Positions 17,461 through 26,089 of a stretch of 64,000 bases of DNA are shown here, piece after piece. Under the pieces are notes generated by a model, which made no database searches, was not told the DNA's origin, and saw nothing but the letters and a program-made list of their open reading frames with translations. The stretch comes from Bacteroidota bacterium (lineage in GTDB: Bacteria; Bacteroidota; Bacteroidia; Bacteroidales; UBA10428), in NCBI GenBank assembly GCA_016699695.1, contig CP065006.1, forward strand, positions 372,001 through 436,000, read 5' to 3'. A program made the translations under genes and the position numbers. Within the stretch, counting starts at the first letter, position 1, and the number at the start of each line of letters is the position of its first letter.

Positions 17461-17739
17461 ATTTCTTCTATATGCATTGCACCTTTAACCTAAAGGCTTG
17501 TGTAGGCAATATATACTTTAAAATTCACTTGAAAATAAAAATTATAAACCATTTGTATTGATAATCAAGTGTTTAATATTTGATTTAGTAAAAAACAGAA
17601 AGAAAAACAGTGAGAAGACCTCGCACCGCCCTATTGGTGTTATGCACGTGTAGTCATTAAAAAACACGTTATATGCCGGAATTAAAAAAAATCAGCTGCA
17701 ACCATGTTGCAACCGAAAATCTTAATCTTTCTCATTCCT
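17461..17739. other. Noncoding right end of the element
   Basis: About 280 bases between the ATP-grasp terminator and the right repeat with no credible gene. The only ordered signal is the TGCAAC palindrome at 17697-17711 described separately; a short inverted repeat CACCGCCCTATTGGTG lies near 17622. Confidence 0.4.
17697..17711. promoter_or_regulatory. Right-end copy of the TGCAAC-CAT-GTTGCA palindrome
   Basis: Identical over 15 bases to the palindrome at 12056-12070 and 28 bases from the right direct repeat. Presence at both ends of the element suggests binding by integrase, excisionase or another element-encoded protein. Confidence 0.5.
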
Positions 17740-17789
17740 TGTGATCTCGGCGCGATTCGAACGCGCGACCCACAGCTTAGAAGGCTGTT
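17740..17789. repeat. Attachment-site direct repeat (right), within intact tRNA-Arg
   Basis: Fifty bases identical to 11893-11942; here they form the 3' half of the complete tRNA gene. Confidence 0.93.
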
Positions 17790-17815
17790 GCTCTATCCAA
17801 CTGAGCTACGAGACC
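17742..17815 (-). tRNA. tRNA-Arg(TCT)
   Basis: 74 nucleotides on the minus strand. Acceptor GGTCTCG pairs with CGAGATC (one G-T), D-arm GCTC/GAGC, anticodon stem ACAGC/GCTGT with loop CTTCTAA (anticodon TCT), T-loop TTCGAAT, discriminator A, no encoded CCA. It is the integration target: the intact gene is kept at the right end of the element. Confidence 0.95.
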
Positions 17816-17987
17816 GAATCTGAAATTCTTTACGATGGCGTTGCTAATATTTATTAAACCGCTGATTATAAGTGATCTGCACAAAAATAAGTAAAGCAAC
17901 AGCACTTATTCAAATCGCGTGCAAAGTTAAAATTTTTTAGGCGAATACCTAACGAAATAAAAAATTAATGAAGACTCCTAACTGTGC

Positions 17988-20648
17988 CTATTCCGAATCG
18001 CGTTCAGCTTTTTTCCAGATAGTAAGAATGCCCGTCTCTGTCTTTTGTTTCAGTAGAAATGGTTTCTTCTCAATAATGTATTCAACAAGCTGTCCGTTCA
18101 CATTCTCCGACCGGTAACCAATGTAAACACCTTCGAGAAGTGCAATTCTATCAAGTTCATGTTCACTATCCTGCAGGCTGATATCGATAAGTTCCGAATC
18201 GCTGATTCCTTTTACCCTATCAACGCTTGTGTTGTATCTCTTGCATGCTTCTGCGTTGGCAAGAACTACAACGCCATGACTGTCTTTAAGAATTACTTCA
18301 CCTGCTATCGAATCCACAAGCGATTGAACCATTTCGTTCGCCATATCAACCTGACTTAGAAGCTTTTGTTGCTTACGCTCGTCTTCTTCGCGCAAACGGG
18401 CAAGTTCTTCCTGGGTTGCCTGCATCTCCTCCAGATTTTGCCTCATTTCTTCTTCCTGTTGAGCAATTTCATGTGCCCGTCGTTTCGATTCTTCTAAAAG
18501 CTCAGCAGTGCGTGTGTTCAGCTTTACTGTAGAGAAAGTAGCAGCAATACTCTCGCATAGTTTCTCGATAAACTCCACCTGATAATCTTCAAAATCGGAA
18601 AATGAGGCTATTTCGACAAAACCTAATACGTCCTTATCTTTCATCAAGGGAGCAATATAAAGTGTTCGGGGAACTGCACCTCCTAAGCCAGACCTAACTT
18701 CGATATAATCATCTGGCAGTTGCTTTAAATGAATAGATTTTTTTTCGAGGTAGCAATTACCGATCAATCCCTCTCCAACCTCTATGCGTTGATCTAAATA
18801 TTTACGCCGGTCGTAAGCATAGGCTGCAATTTGTGCAATATAACGCGATGATTCTGAATCGCCCTCCACAAGAAATACGCCTCCCTGATTGGCCCCCAGA
18901 TATTCCACCAGGTTTTCAATAACAATATAGGCCAGGTTATTGATATCGTTATTGCTCTGACGCAACAGATCGTTGAATTTTGCAATTCCCTGATTCATCC
19001 AGTTATGCTTTGCATCTTCACGAATACGTTGTTCAAGTTCTGATTTGTTAGTGATGAGTTTTTCGCGTAAGGTATTAAGTGCAAGTGCTAATGAGTCGTT
19101 ATCTGAATCGGATGCAAAGGGAGTTTCCAATTTATTTTCACCCAGACTCACTGCAAATTCTCCGGCAGTTTTTATACGGTCGTTGAGCTTATTGAACACC
19201 TCCATAGTATTGCCCAGTTCGTCGTGCCATCGACTGGAGAGAGCTTTGTTGTTTTGCCCTTTTGACAAATTGATAAAAGCATTGCTTAAAATATTAAGCC
19301 TGCTAATGATGGACTTAATAACTCCTTGCAATGCCAGAGTAGACATAAGCAATAATAAAAGATAAACAAGTATCACCTTGGATTGCGCTGCCTTAATCAT
19401 TTTCTTCTGGTAGACAAGCGACATTTGAGTAACTACATACCATTCGAATCCTTCTATTTCGAGGGGCAAAGAAATAGTGTAGTACTGATCGCCAAAAAAG
19501 TCACTAACCTTTTTCATACCCAAGGTACCATGATCAACTGATTCTGTTAAACCCAAAACCAAAGCCCCTCCTCCTAGCTGAGAAGCTTTCAGCAATTCTT
19601 CGTTACGAAGTCCCAGTTTTTCAAGACGAGCAAGGTATTCTGAATTACCATTGATTTGTTCAAGATCGTGCAAACGGAAAAGCTGATCTGCACCTAAAAT
19701 ATTGAGCTTTATCGTAGAGGCATTTTGCAACATCCATTTATCGTAAACCATACTTTCAAAAAAATCCGATTGCAATTCAATGATAGCCACAGAAACTTTA
19801 TCGCCATAAAGAAACAGCGGTTTTACTATATAAGCTGCGGCTTGATTTAACTCGGGTACGAAATGTGTAAAATCAGAGAAAATGATTTCGCCAGCTTCGT
19901 TGGTGGACGCAATGGCCTGCTGATAAAGCTGAGCCATGGTTGAATTCTTATAAGGTCCTGTAAACAGATTTGTACCCAAGGCAATGTTCTTGTTAAGGTT
20001 GTAATACACATCGCCCGTTTTCTCGTCGACCAGATATATGTTATTTACCGCATAGTTGCGGGCAAAAGATCGAAAAACTGCTTGTATACTCTGATGATTG
20101 AAATCGTAGCTGGTGCCTGTTTTTGCGGTAAAGAGCTTATCTTTTTCTCCTGAAGGCCATTTATTGTCGATCAGGTAGGTGCGCTGCAAAACTATTTCTA
20201 TATCCCTTACCGGAAGTATCTGTTCAGTTGGAGGACGATTCCAGTTTATTTTACCCAGAATCTCCGATTCGTAATAATCTCTAAGAAGCATTGAACTCTG
20301 AGCAAGCGTGTCTGGACTAAAGGCATCGTAATCTTCGTTGAAATAATCGATATACGATTGTTTCAATTGCACAATTGTACCCAGCAGATCGATGGAAAAT
20401 ACTCTCTCGGCGTCTTGCAAGAATGCTGAATAATCCTTTTCGAACGTGACTTTTTTATGATACGCCAATTGTTCAAGTTTCTGGAAAGTGCTTTTTTCTA
20501 CCTGTTTCCTGAAAAAATTAATCCCAACCGCAGTAATAACTGTGAAACAAACTATTAACAAGACATACACAAGCACGTTAAGCTTAATGCCGAGTTTCCA
20601 GTTATATATGCTTAGTTTTTTAAACAGAGACTTGTAATCTATTACCAT
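17988..20648 (-). CDS. Membrane sensor protein (extracellular sensor, HAMP-like, GAF, coiled coil, PAS) without output domain
   Basis: 886 residues. A membrane helix at about 25-46, a large periplasmic sensor region (about 50-410, dCache-like), a second helix at about 422-445, a HAMP-like linker (445-500), a GAF domain (about 560-690, with VGEGLIGNCYLEKKSIHL and LYIAPLMKDKDVLGFVEIAS), a long acidic coiled coil (about 695-765) and a C-terminal PAS domain (about 770-880). There is no HisKA, HATPase, GGDEF, methyl-accepting or phosphatase domain; the protein ends just after the PAS. It must therefore signal through a partner or have lost its kinase part. It stands alone downstream of tRNA-Arg. 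Confidence 0.8.
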   Translation of the reverse strand: MVIDYKSLFKKLSIYNWKLGIKLNVLVYVLLIVCFTVITAVGINFFRKQVEKSTFQKLEQLAYHKKVTFEKDYSAFLQDAERVFSIDLLGTIVQLKQSYIDYFNEDYDAFSPDTLAQSSMLLRDYYESEILGKINWNRPPTEQILPVRDIEIVLQRTYLIDNKWPSGEKDKLFTAKTGTSYDFNHQSIQAVFRSFARNYAVNNIYLVDEKTGDVYYNLNKNIALGTNLFTGPYKNSTMAQLYQQAIASTNEAGEIIFSDFTHFVPELNQAAAYIVKPLFLYGDKVSVAIIELQSDFFESMVYDKWMLQNASTIKLNILGADQLFRLHDLEQINGNSEYLARLEKLGLRNEELLKASQLGGGALVLGLTESVDHGTLGMKKVSDFFGDQYYTISLPLEIEGFEWYVVTQMSLVYQKKMIKAAQSKVILVYLLLLLMSTLALQGVIKSIISRLNILSNAFINLSKGQNNKALSSRWHDELGNTMEVFNKLNDRIKTAGEFAVSLGENKLETPFASDSDNDSLALALNTLREKLITNKSELEQRIREDAKHNWMNQGIAKFNDLLRQSNNDINNLAYIVIENLVEYLGANQGGVFLVEGDSESSRYIAQIAAYAYDRRKYLDQRIEVGEGLIGNCYLEKKSIHLKQLPDDYIEVRSGLGGAVPRTLYIAPLMKDKDVLGFVEIASFSDFEDYQVEFIEKLCESIAATFSTVKLNTRTAELLEESKRRAHEIAQQEEEMRQNLEEMQATQEELARLREEDERKQQKLLSQVDMANEMVQSLVDSIAGEVILKDSHGVVVLANAEACKRYNTSVDRVKGISDSELIDISLQDSEHELDRIALLEGVYIGYRSENVNGQLVEYIIEKKPFLLKQKTETGILTIWKKAERDSE

Positions 20649-20793
20649 CGCTGTGCTATTTTCTATCCTTACTAAAGTGGCTCCTCAATTTTTGTCAATT
20701 TAGCAAAAAAAATCATTCAAATAAATAAAACTTATTCATCCTATGGGTTTGCTGCCGGCAATTTAGCAATAATTCTGGCTAAAAAAGATGTAG

Positions 20794-20801
20794 TATATTT
20801 G
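20794..20801 (+). promoter_or_regulatory. Candidate -7 element before the MFS gene
   Basis: TATATTTG matches TANNTTTG and lies 18 bases before the start codon. No clear TTTG at the -33 position. Confidence 0.4.
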
Positions 20802-20819
20802 CAACACAATAAAATTGAA

Positions 20820-21986
20820 ATGCCATTTCGAAACCTCTCCCTGCTTTATATCATTAAGCTCTCGAAATGGTTTATGCTTTACATGCCTATTGGCTATTTG
20901 TACTTCCTCGAGAACGATTTTTCTCAGTTCGAATACCTCACACTGCATGCCATCTATTCTGGAGTAATTGCGCTATTCGAAGTACCATCGGGCTATGTAG
21001 CCGATGTATGGGGAAGAAAAAAAGCCCTTGTTTGGGGCTGCCTGATGGGGGTTATAGGATTCGCGGTTTACAGTATTTCTGGCGAATTCGCCTATTTTTT
21101 AATAGCAGAAATTCTCCTTGGTATCGGCCAGAGTTTAATCTCAGGAGCAGATTCAGCCTTGCTCTATGATACTCTGCTCGAGAGAAAACAAGAAAAAAAA
21201 TACCTCCTGCATGAAGGCTATATCAGTGCCCTTGGCAATGTGGCCGAGGTCTCGGCAGCTCTGTTTGTCTCGGTGTTCATCCTGAGCACTTACAGGCAAT
21301 ATTATTATCTTCAGACATTGGTTACTCTTGTAGGTTTGATTGCTGCATTCTTTTTAGTCGAACCAAAATCGCATCAAATTAAATTGCTTGGTAATTTTAA
21401 AGAGGTAATTGCAATAGTAAAAGCCGTTTTGCATGGCAATAAAGTTTTGCGCAACCTGATCCTGTTTTCGTCCATTATCGGGTTTTCGAGCCTTACAATG
21501 GCCTGGATTGCCCAGCCCATTTTGGAGCATATTGAGATTGAAAAAAACCACTTTGGATATTGGTGGGCAGCATTTAATACATTAGTCGCTTTGGGCAGTT
21601 TATCGGCATTCTGGTTGGTGAAGCGCATGAAAATTATCCAAAGTATTCTATTTACAGGAATCCCACTTTCGTTGTTATTTTTCGCTATTATTTTAAACAC
21701 GAAAATTGCAGTAATGATTCCACTTGCTATTTTCTTTTTTATAAGAGGTACTGCCCACCCGGTGTTAAAAAACTTGATCAACCAACTTACCACTTCCGAA
21801 CAGCGAGCTACCGTGCTATCGGTGCGCAGTCTTTTTATAAGACTCCTGTTTTTGATGATGGGTCCTTTGCTTGGTGTGGTATCAGAAAATATTAGCCTTC
21901 AAATGGCTATTCTATTATGCGGAATTACGGTAACAATACCTTCTGCACTTTTCTTTTTTCTGATTAAAAACAGCATCAGAAATTAA
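20820..21986 (+). CDS. Major facilitator superfamily transporter
   Basis: 388 residues from the ATG at 20820 (a TTG at 20799 overlaps the promoter and is rejected). About twelve hydrophobic segments. The MFS motif A loop between helices 2 and 3 is clear: GYVADVWGRKKAL. A second conserved region is GIGQSLISGADSALLYDTL. Such drug/metabolite MFS proteins are proton-coupled exporters; the substrate is not predictable. The stop overlaps by four bases the stop of the convergent metallo-hydrolase gene. Confidence 0.88.
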   Translation: MPFRNLSLLYIIKLSKWFMLYMPIGYLYFLENDFSQFEYLTLHAIYSGVIALFEVPSGYVADVWGRKKALVWGCLMGVIGFAVYSISGEFAYFLIAEILLGIGQSLISGADSALLYDTLLERKQEKKYLLHEGYISALGNVAEVSAALFVSVFILSTYRQYYYLQTLVTLVGLIAAFFLVEPKSHQIKLLGNFKEVIAIVKAVLHGNKVLRNLILFSSIIGFSSLTMAWIAQPILEHIEIEKNHFGYWWAAFNTLVALGSLSAFWLVKRMKIIQSILFTGIPLSLLFFAIILNTKIAVMIPLAIFFFIRGTAHPVLKNLINQLTTSEQRATVLSVRSLFIRLLFLMMGPLLGVVSENISLQMAILLCGITVTIPSALFFFLIKNSIRN

Positions 21987-22759
21987 ACTAATTGAACACT
22001 CAGGTTGTCGTAGGCAATAAAAATATTGGAAGGTAAAAGAATTTCCTCTTCGGCATGAAGCCCGAAACGATGACTTAGATGGGTCAGGAAGGTTTTTTGA
22101 GGTTTCACTTGCTGAATTATAGCCAAAGCTTCGCTAAGGTTAAGGTGTGTAGAATGTCCCTCTTTTTGCAGTGCATTAATGACAAATAACTCCAAACCAC
22201 TTAGTTTAACAATTTCACTTTCCGGTAAAGTTTTTATGTCGGTTAAGTAGGCAAATTTTCCAACTCTGAAACCCAACACAGGCAAACGATGATGAAAACC
22301 TCTGATTGGAATAATTTCTAAACCGGCAGCCTGAAAGGGATCAGCACCAATTAAATGCATGTGTATTTTGGGTATACCCGGATAAGGGTTCTGGCTGAAG
22401 ATATACGCATACTCCCGTCGCAATGCTTCCTGCACCCGTTCTTCGGCATACACATCGATGGCTTTTTTATGAATGTAGTTGTAGGGTCGTATATCATCCA
22501 ATCCTGCCACATGGTCTTTATGCTCGTGCGTAAATAGCACTGCTGTAATATTATCGACTTTTTGAGTAAGCATTTGCTGCCTGAAATCGGGCCCTGTATC
22601 AATCACTATCTTCTTATCACCGCTTTCGATCAACACTGAAGAGCGAAGGCGCTTGTCTCGTGCATCATCCGAAGTGCAAACTTTACAATGACATCCAATT
22701 ACCGGCACACCCTGCGAAGTACCGGTGCCCAGAAATGTAACTTTTAACGACTGAAACAT
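21983..22759 (-). CDS. PhnP-like metallo-beta-lactamase-fold hydrolase
   Basis: 258 residues. The N-terminus has the fold's opening VTFLGTGTSQGVP followed by the zinc-binding GCHCKVC typical of PhnP relatives. The metal site motif is THEHKDHVAGLDD; further ligands fit FVINALQKEGHSTH and LTHLSHRFG. PhnP cleaves phosphoribosyl 1,2-cyclic phosphate in phosphonate use, but no other phn genes are here, and Bacteroidota carry this gene widely as a stand-alone phosphodiesterase. The substrate is therefore open. Cytoplasmic. Confidence 0.83.
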   Translation of the reverse strand: MFQSLKVTFLGTGTSQGVPVIGCHCKVCTSDDARDKRLRSSVLIESGDKKIVIDTGPDFRQQMLTQKVDNITAVLFTHEHKDHVAGLDDIRPYNYIHKKAIDVYAEERVQEALRREYAYIFSQNPYPGIPKIHMHLIGADPFQAAGLEIIPIRGFHHRLPVLGFRVGKFAYLTDIKTLPESEIVKLSGLELFVINALQKEGHSTHLNLSEALAIIQQVKPQKTFLTHLSHRFGLHAEEEILLPSNIFIAYDNLSVQLV

Positions 22760-22805
22760 GAAATAAAAAACTTTTTAAGCTTTGCTAAGTTAACTAAAAG
22801 GCAGC

Positions 22806-22831
22806 TTGGTGCTGCATATAAATTATCTTTG
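22806..22831 (+). promoter_or_regulatory. Candidate promoter before the RsmI-like gene
   Basis: TATCTTTG at 22824-22831 is a strong -7 match; a TTG at 22806-22808 lies 15 bases upstream, closer than the usual 17-23. The start codon follows 20 bases after the -7 element. Confidence 0.5.
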
Positions 22832-22850
22832 CGCTTTAAATGTAAATACA

Positions 22851-23555
22851 ATGAAAGGAAAACTCTATCTCATACCCTCTACCATCGGCGAAACGCCCGT
22901 ACAGAATGTAATCCCTCAGCAGGTGGTTGAGATTATTAATAACATAAAGTATTATATTGTTGAGAACGAGCGCACAGCCCGAAGGCAGCTAATTAAAATG
23001 GGAATTAAGACTTTGATTAATCAGCTTGAGTTTTTTGTACTCGACGAACATACCGACAAAACGCGTTTGGATGATTTCCTTAAACCCTGCGAAGAATTCG
23101 ATATTGGACTACTCTCCGAGGCAGGTGTGCCTGCCGTGGCTGACCCGGGCAGCGAGATTGTAGCGCTGGCACACAGCAAAAATATTAAGGTGGTTCCGCT
23201 GGTAGGCCCTTCTTCTATATTACTGGCATTAATGGCTTCGGGACTAAACGGACAATGCTTTGCATTTCAGGGCTATCTGCCGGTGAAAGGTCCTGAAAGG
23301 ATTAAAGCTATAAAAAATCTGGAAAGCCTGTCGTTCAGCCAGAAACAGACACAAATATTTATCGAAGCACCCTACCGCAACAACCAAATGCTCGACGACC
23401 TGATCGCCAACTGCACCCCTACTACACTCATTTGTGTGGCCTGTAATCTTACCACTTCCAGTGAATTTATCAAAACACTTACTCCTGCCGGATGGAAAAA
23501 ACACAAGCCAGAACTGCATAAAAAACCCGCTATATTTTTAATACAGCGGGTCTGA
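22851..23555 (+). CDS. RsmI-like SAM-dependent methyltransferase (tetrapyrrole methylase fold)
   Basis: 234 residues, shorter than RsmI (about 280). Motifs of the fold: GKLYLIPSTIGE at the N-terminus, DIGLLSEAGVPAVADPGSE, VVPLVGPSSILLALMASGLNG and IEAPYRNNQMLDDL. RsmI methylates the ribose of C1402 in 16S rRNA; this shorter Bacteroidota paralogue has the same core but lacks the C-terminal extension, so an RNA substrate is likely but unproven. The reading frame's last bases hold the terminator of the convergent FKBP operon. Confidence 0.82.
   Translation: MKGKLYLIPSTIGETPVQNVIPQQVVEIINNIKYYIVENERTARRQLIKMGIKTLINQLEFFVLDEHTDKTRLDDFLKPCEEFDIGLLSEAGVPAVADPGSEIVALAHSKNIKVVPLVGPSSILLALMASGLNGQCFAFQGYLPVKGPERIKAIKNLESLSFSQKQTQIFIEAPYRNNQMLDDLIANCTPTTLICVACNLTTSSEFIKTLTPAGWKKHKPELHKKPAIFLIQRV
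23518..23551 (-). terminator. Terminator of the FKBP operon, inside the methyltransferase 3' end
   Basis: ACCCGCT (23525-23531) pairs with AGCGGGT (23545-23551); read on the minus strand the stem is followed by a T-run. It lies within the last codons of the convergent gene. Confidence 0.7.
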
Positions 23556-23592
23556 TCATTTGCAAAATTAAAACATTTCGATGTTGTTTCGC

Positions 23593-24570
23593 TTATTTCT
23601 CTCGTGCAGTAGAATCCAGTTCAATCCGGTAATGGAGCGATGTATAAGGCGAGATAATAGTAATGTTATAATTATTGTCAATTACCCCATTTGCCCCATA
23701 TCCCCATTGATAACCCGTAGGAGCTTCTGCCCCTGAAAGGAATGCTATTTCGAGAACCTGGCCTTTTCTCATGTATTTTACTGCAGAATCAATTGCATCG
23801 GTTATAGGATATTTGGTAGTGGAACCATACAGGTAAGTAATTGTATCGGCTTCAATTTTACGTGGGTAAAACACACGGCCCAAATTGTTGTCGTAATATG
23901 TTTCTGCATAACGGGCAGTTAGCTTGATGTACACAGCATCGTTCAGTTTTAGAACAGGGTCGGTACGAAGACTATCGTCACCAAATGTTTTATAAAGCAA
24001 GCCCTTTGCTGTAGAGATATACCTCGAAGTATCAAAGCCATTGGCTTGTGCAAATTCGAGAAAGGTCTCAGATTCCCATGCTGAGTCATTTTCAATAATT
24101 TCCAGTAATTCCACATCGTAAACCACAGGCTCGTAATTTCCAAAGGCATATTGGTATGGGATCACTATCTGGGCTGCAGCACCCTCAGGCACCGTACGAA
24201 TAGCAGTATCAAAACCCCAGATAAGGGTACCTACTTTGTGCCTCTTAGGGCCAAAAATAACTACATCTCTGTATGAAATAGCAATTGATTTGGCCGAATC
24301 GGTAGTTTCGAACAAAGTGTTATTGGTATAATACCCGTCGTACTGAAGCAGAACGGTTTGACCTGTTTTGGGTTTAGGGTTAGTGGCATCAGCACCTGCG
24401 GCCAGACGCACATATACACCATAACCTATCTGCTCATCGGCTGTATAATTATTTCTTTGAAGATAAGATTCGTATTTGGCTTGTGCTTCTTCTGCTTCCT
24501 GATCGGTAAGATCGTTCAAACAAGAGCTTAAAAGCAAGGCTGATAAAAGGCTATAGACTATTACACGCAT
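23593..24570 (-). CDS. FKBP-type peptidyl-prolyl isomerase lipoprotein (third of three)
   Basis: 325 residues with a lipoprotein signal (LLLSSC, Cys near residue 17). Two FKBP-like halves: one at about 55-155 (GQTVLLQYDGYYTNNTLFE, PEGAAAQIVIPYQYAFGNY) and one at about 180-320 (LNDAVYIKLTARY, MRKGQVLEIAFLSG, ending SPYTSLHYRIEL). Several active-site aromatic positions are altered compared with active FKBPs, so it may act as a chaperone more than an isomerase. It is the last gene of the nrnA-FKBP cluster, 95 bases after the second FKBP, and is followed by a terminator. Confidence 0.8.
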   Translation of the reverse strand: MRVIVYSLLSALLLSSCLNDLTDQEAEEAQAKYESYLQRNNYTADEQIGYGVYVRLAAGADATNPKPKTGQTVLLQYDGYYTNNTLFETTDSAKSIAISYRDVVIFGPKRHKVGTLIWGFDTAIRTVPEGAAAQIVIPYQYAFGNYEPVVYDVELLEIIENDSAWESETFLEFAQANGFDTSRYISTAKGLLYKTFGDDSLRTDPVLKLNDAVYIKLTARYAETYYDNNLGRVFYPRKIEADTITYLYGSTTKYPITDAIDSAVKYMRKGQVLEIAFLSGAEAPTGYQWGYGANGVIDNNYNITIISPYTSLHYRIELDSTAREK

Positions 24571-24665
24571 AAGATTAAATAATAAGTGAATGTATATCTG
24601 AATTACTGTTTAATTACTATAGGATGTTAAAACTCAATAAAGGTTGCTTTGGCATGTCGGGATTT

Positions 24666-25547
24666 TTAAATTTTCTCTTTGGCACCCTCCTTTACCGACC
24701 TAACCTCCACCTCAAAAATCAAAGAAGTAAAGGGAGGCACAATGCCTGTAGAACTGCCCGTAGCACCAAATGCAAGTTCCGAGGGTACAATAAACATCGC
24801 CCGGTCGCCTTCGCGCATAAAAGAAAGTCCCTCTTCCAAGCCTTTTATAACCTGCCATTCGGTACCATAAACAAATTGAAAAGGCTGACGCCTGCGTTTG
24901 GTGGAATCGAAATATTTACCATTAAGAAATATCCCTTCATAATCGATGGTAATGGTATCGCCAATTTCAATTTTCTTACCTGCACCCTGCACAATGGGAA
25001 CATATACCAGTCCGGAAGCAGTTGGTTGTGTGTTTAACTTTTCCTCAGCCATGTATTGCTGTAGAATCACCCTTTCGTATTCTCCAAAATCTTCGGTCCA
25101 GTTCAGAAATGCCTGCTTTTCATTTTCGTAATCCGATATTTTTTGTACTTCAATTATAGTAACCAACACTTTCATAAATGCTTCGGGAGCAAAAAAACCA
25201 GGAAGATCAGTTTCAAGAGTTTGCTTAAAAAAGGGTTCGGCCAGCAAAATAAACGAGGCGCTCTCGCCCGGATGCAAACTCATAAAACAATCTTCGATAG
25301 CACCTTTGTAGGCAGGCTCTTCAATTCTTAACTTTCGGCGACCCGAGAAAAATACCGAATCGGAAATAGTTGAATAGGAAATGTCAATGGTAATAAAATC
25401 GCCTACCACAACCTCATCCTGCGACTCCCCCAGTCCTTTTAATTGATAATAAAAACCTTTCGGCGATTTTTTATAACCTTCGAATGGTGACTGGCTGCAT
25501 GCTGTTAGCATTATAATCGCTAAAATCAAAAACAATTTATTCTTCAT
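24666..25547 (-). CDS. FKBP-type peptidyl-prolyl isomerase lipoprotein (second of three)
   Basis: 293 residues with lipobox LTAC (Cys near residue 17). The N-terminal half is a degenerate FKBP-like domain (GDFITIDISYSTISDSVFF, LHPGESASFILLAEPFF). The C-terminal half is a well-formed FKBP domain: IEIGDTITIDYEGIFLNGKYF, then VIKGLEEGLSFMREGDRAMF, VPSELAFGATG and IVPPFTSLIFEVEV. It should act at the envelope on secreted protein folding. The start overlaps the preceding FKBP gene by four bases, so the two are translationally coupled. Confidence 0.85.
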   Translation of the reverse strand: MKNKLFLILAIIMLTACSQSPFEGYKKSPKGFYYQLKGLGESQDEVVVGDFITIDISYSTISDSVFFSGRRKLRIEEPAYKGAIEDCFMSLHPGESASFILLAEPFFKQTLETDLPGFFAPEAFMKVLVTIIEVQKISDYENEKQAFLNWTEDFGEYERVILQQYMAEEKLNTQPTASGLVYVPIVQGAGKKIEIGDTITIDYEGIFLNGKYFDSTKRRRQPFQFVYGTEWQVIKGLEEGLSFMREGDRAMFIVPSELAFGATGSSTGIVPPFTSLIFEVEVRSVKEGAKEKI

Positions 25548-26089
25548 GGGTTGAAGTTTTTTCTCAATTCTATAATTTCAATTTCATATACCAATATGGC
25601 CCTTGCCGGTATTCTTTCTCCATCGCCAGTAAGACCATGAGCCAGGTGCGGAGGAAGAATAAAACGAGCCTTTGTACCCAGGTTGCATAACAAAACTCCC
25701 TGTTCCAATCCACTTTCCACTCCACCCTTTCCGGCAATTAAAGTTTTCGCTCCCTTTTCAGCAGATGAATAAAGCATTGTACCATCGAGCATCGAAAGTG
25801 AATATTTTAGTGTAATCTCATCGCCTGAAGCCACAAGGCTACCGCTTCCTTTTTGAAGGATTTCGTACCAAAGGCCTGTTTCTGTTTCCTGCATGTTCCA
25901 ATTCATGCGTTTTATATGCGCCGCAATGCGCTGTTGGTCTTTTTTAAGCAAAATACGATTCACTTCAACCAGCTCTTCCTGACCGAAAGAATTTTTTTGT
26001 TGGTCGGGCAATTTCTGTTCTCTTCCACAGGCTAAAAGAAGAAGAAGAAAAGCAAAATAGCTTCGCATATATTTGTTTTTAACAGGCAT
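25544..26089 (-). CDS. GldI-like FKBP-type peptidyl-prolyl isomerase lipoprotein (first of three)
   Basis: 181 residues, or 174 if the ATG at 26068 is used; both give a lipoprotein signal ending LLAC. A single FKBP domain covers about 80-178: GDEITLKYSLSMLDGTMLY, ESGLEQGVLLCNLGTKARF, LPPHLAHGL, ARAILVYEIEIIEL. It resembles GldI, the FKBP lipoprotein needed for gliding and T9SS function in Flavobacteria, where it likewise lies next to a DHH phosphoesterase gene. The reading frame overlaps the nrnA end by 11 bases. No gliding phenotype can be inferred from this gene alone. Confidence 0.82.
   Translation of the reverse strand: MPVKNKYMRSYFAFLLLLLACGREQKLPDQQKNSFGQEELVEVNRILLKKDQQRIAAHIKRMNWNMQETETGLWYEILQKGSGSLVASGDEITLKYSLSMLDGTMLYSSAEKGAKTLIAGKGGVESGLEQGVLLCNLGTKARFILPPHLAHGLTGDGERIPARAILVYEIEIIELRKNFNP

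Larger units (their letters stand above)
11893..17789. mobile_element. Integrative element in tRNA-Arg(TCT), satellite-like, about 5.8 kb
   Basis: The segment is bounded by perfect 50-bp direct repeats, one being the 3' half of an intact tRNA-Arg gene, and carries a tyrosine integrase near the left end. Gene content: a small unknown protein, integrase, two ribbon-helix-helix proteins, an excisionase-like HTH protein, a VapE-type ATPase, a small unknown protein and a RimK-like ATP-grasp enzyme. There are no capsid, portal, terminase, relaxase or conjugation genes. The DNA is visibly more AT-rich than the flanks. Integrase plus VapE plus HTH regulators without structural genes resembles phage-inducible satellites or small integrated replicons; which of these is not decided by sequence alone. 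Confidence 0.92.
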
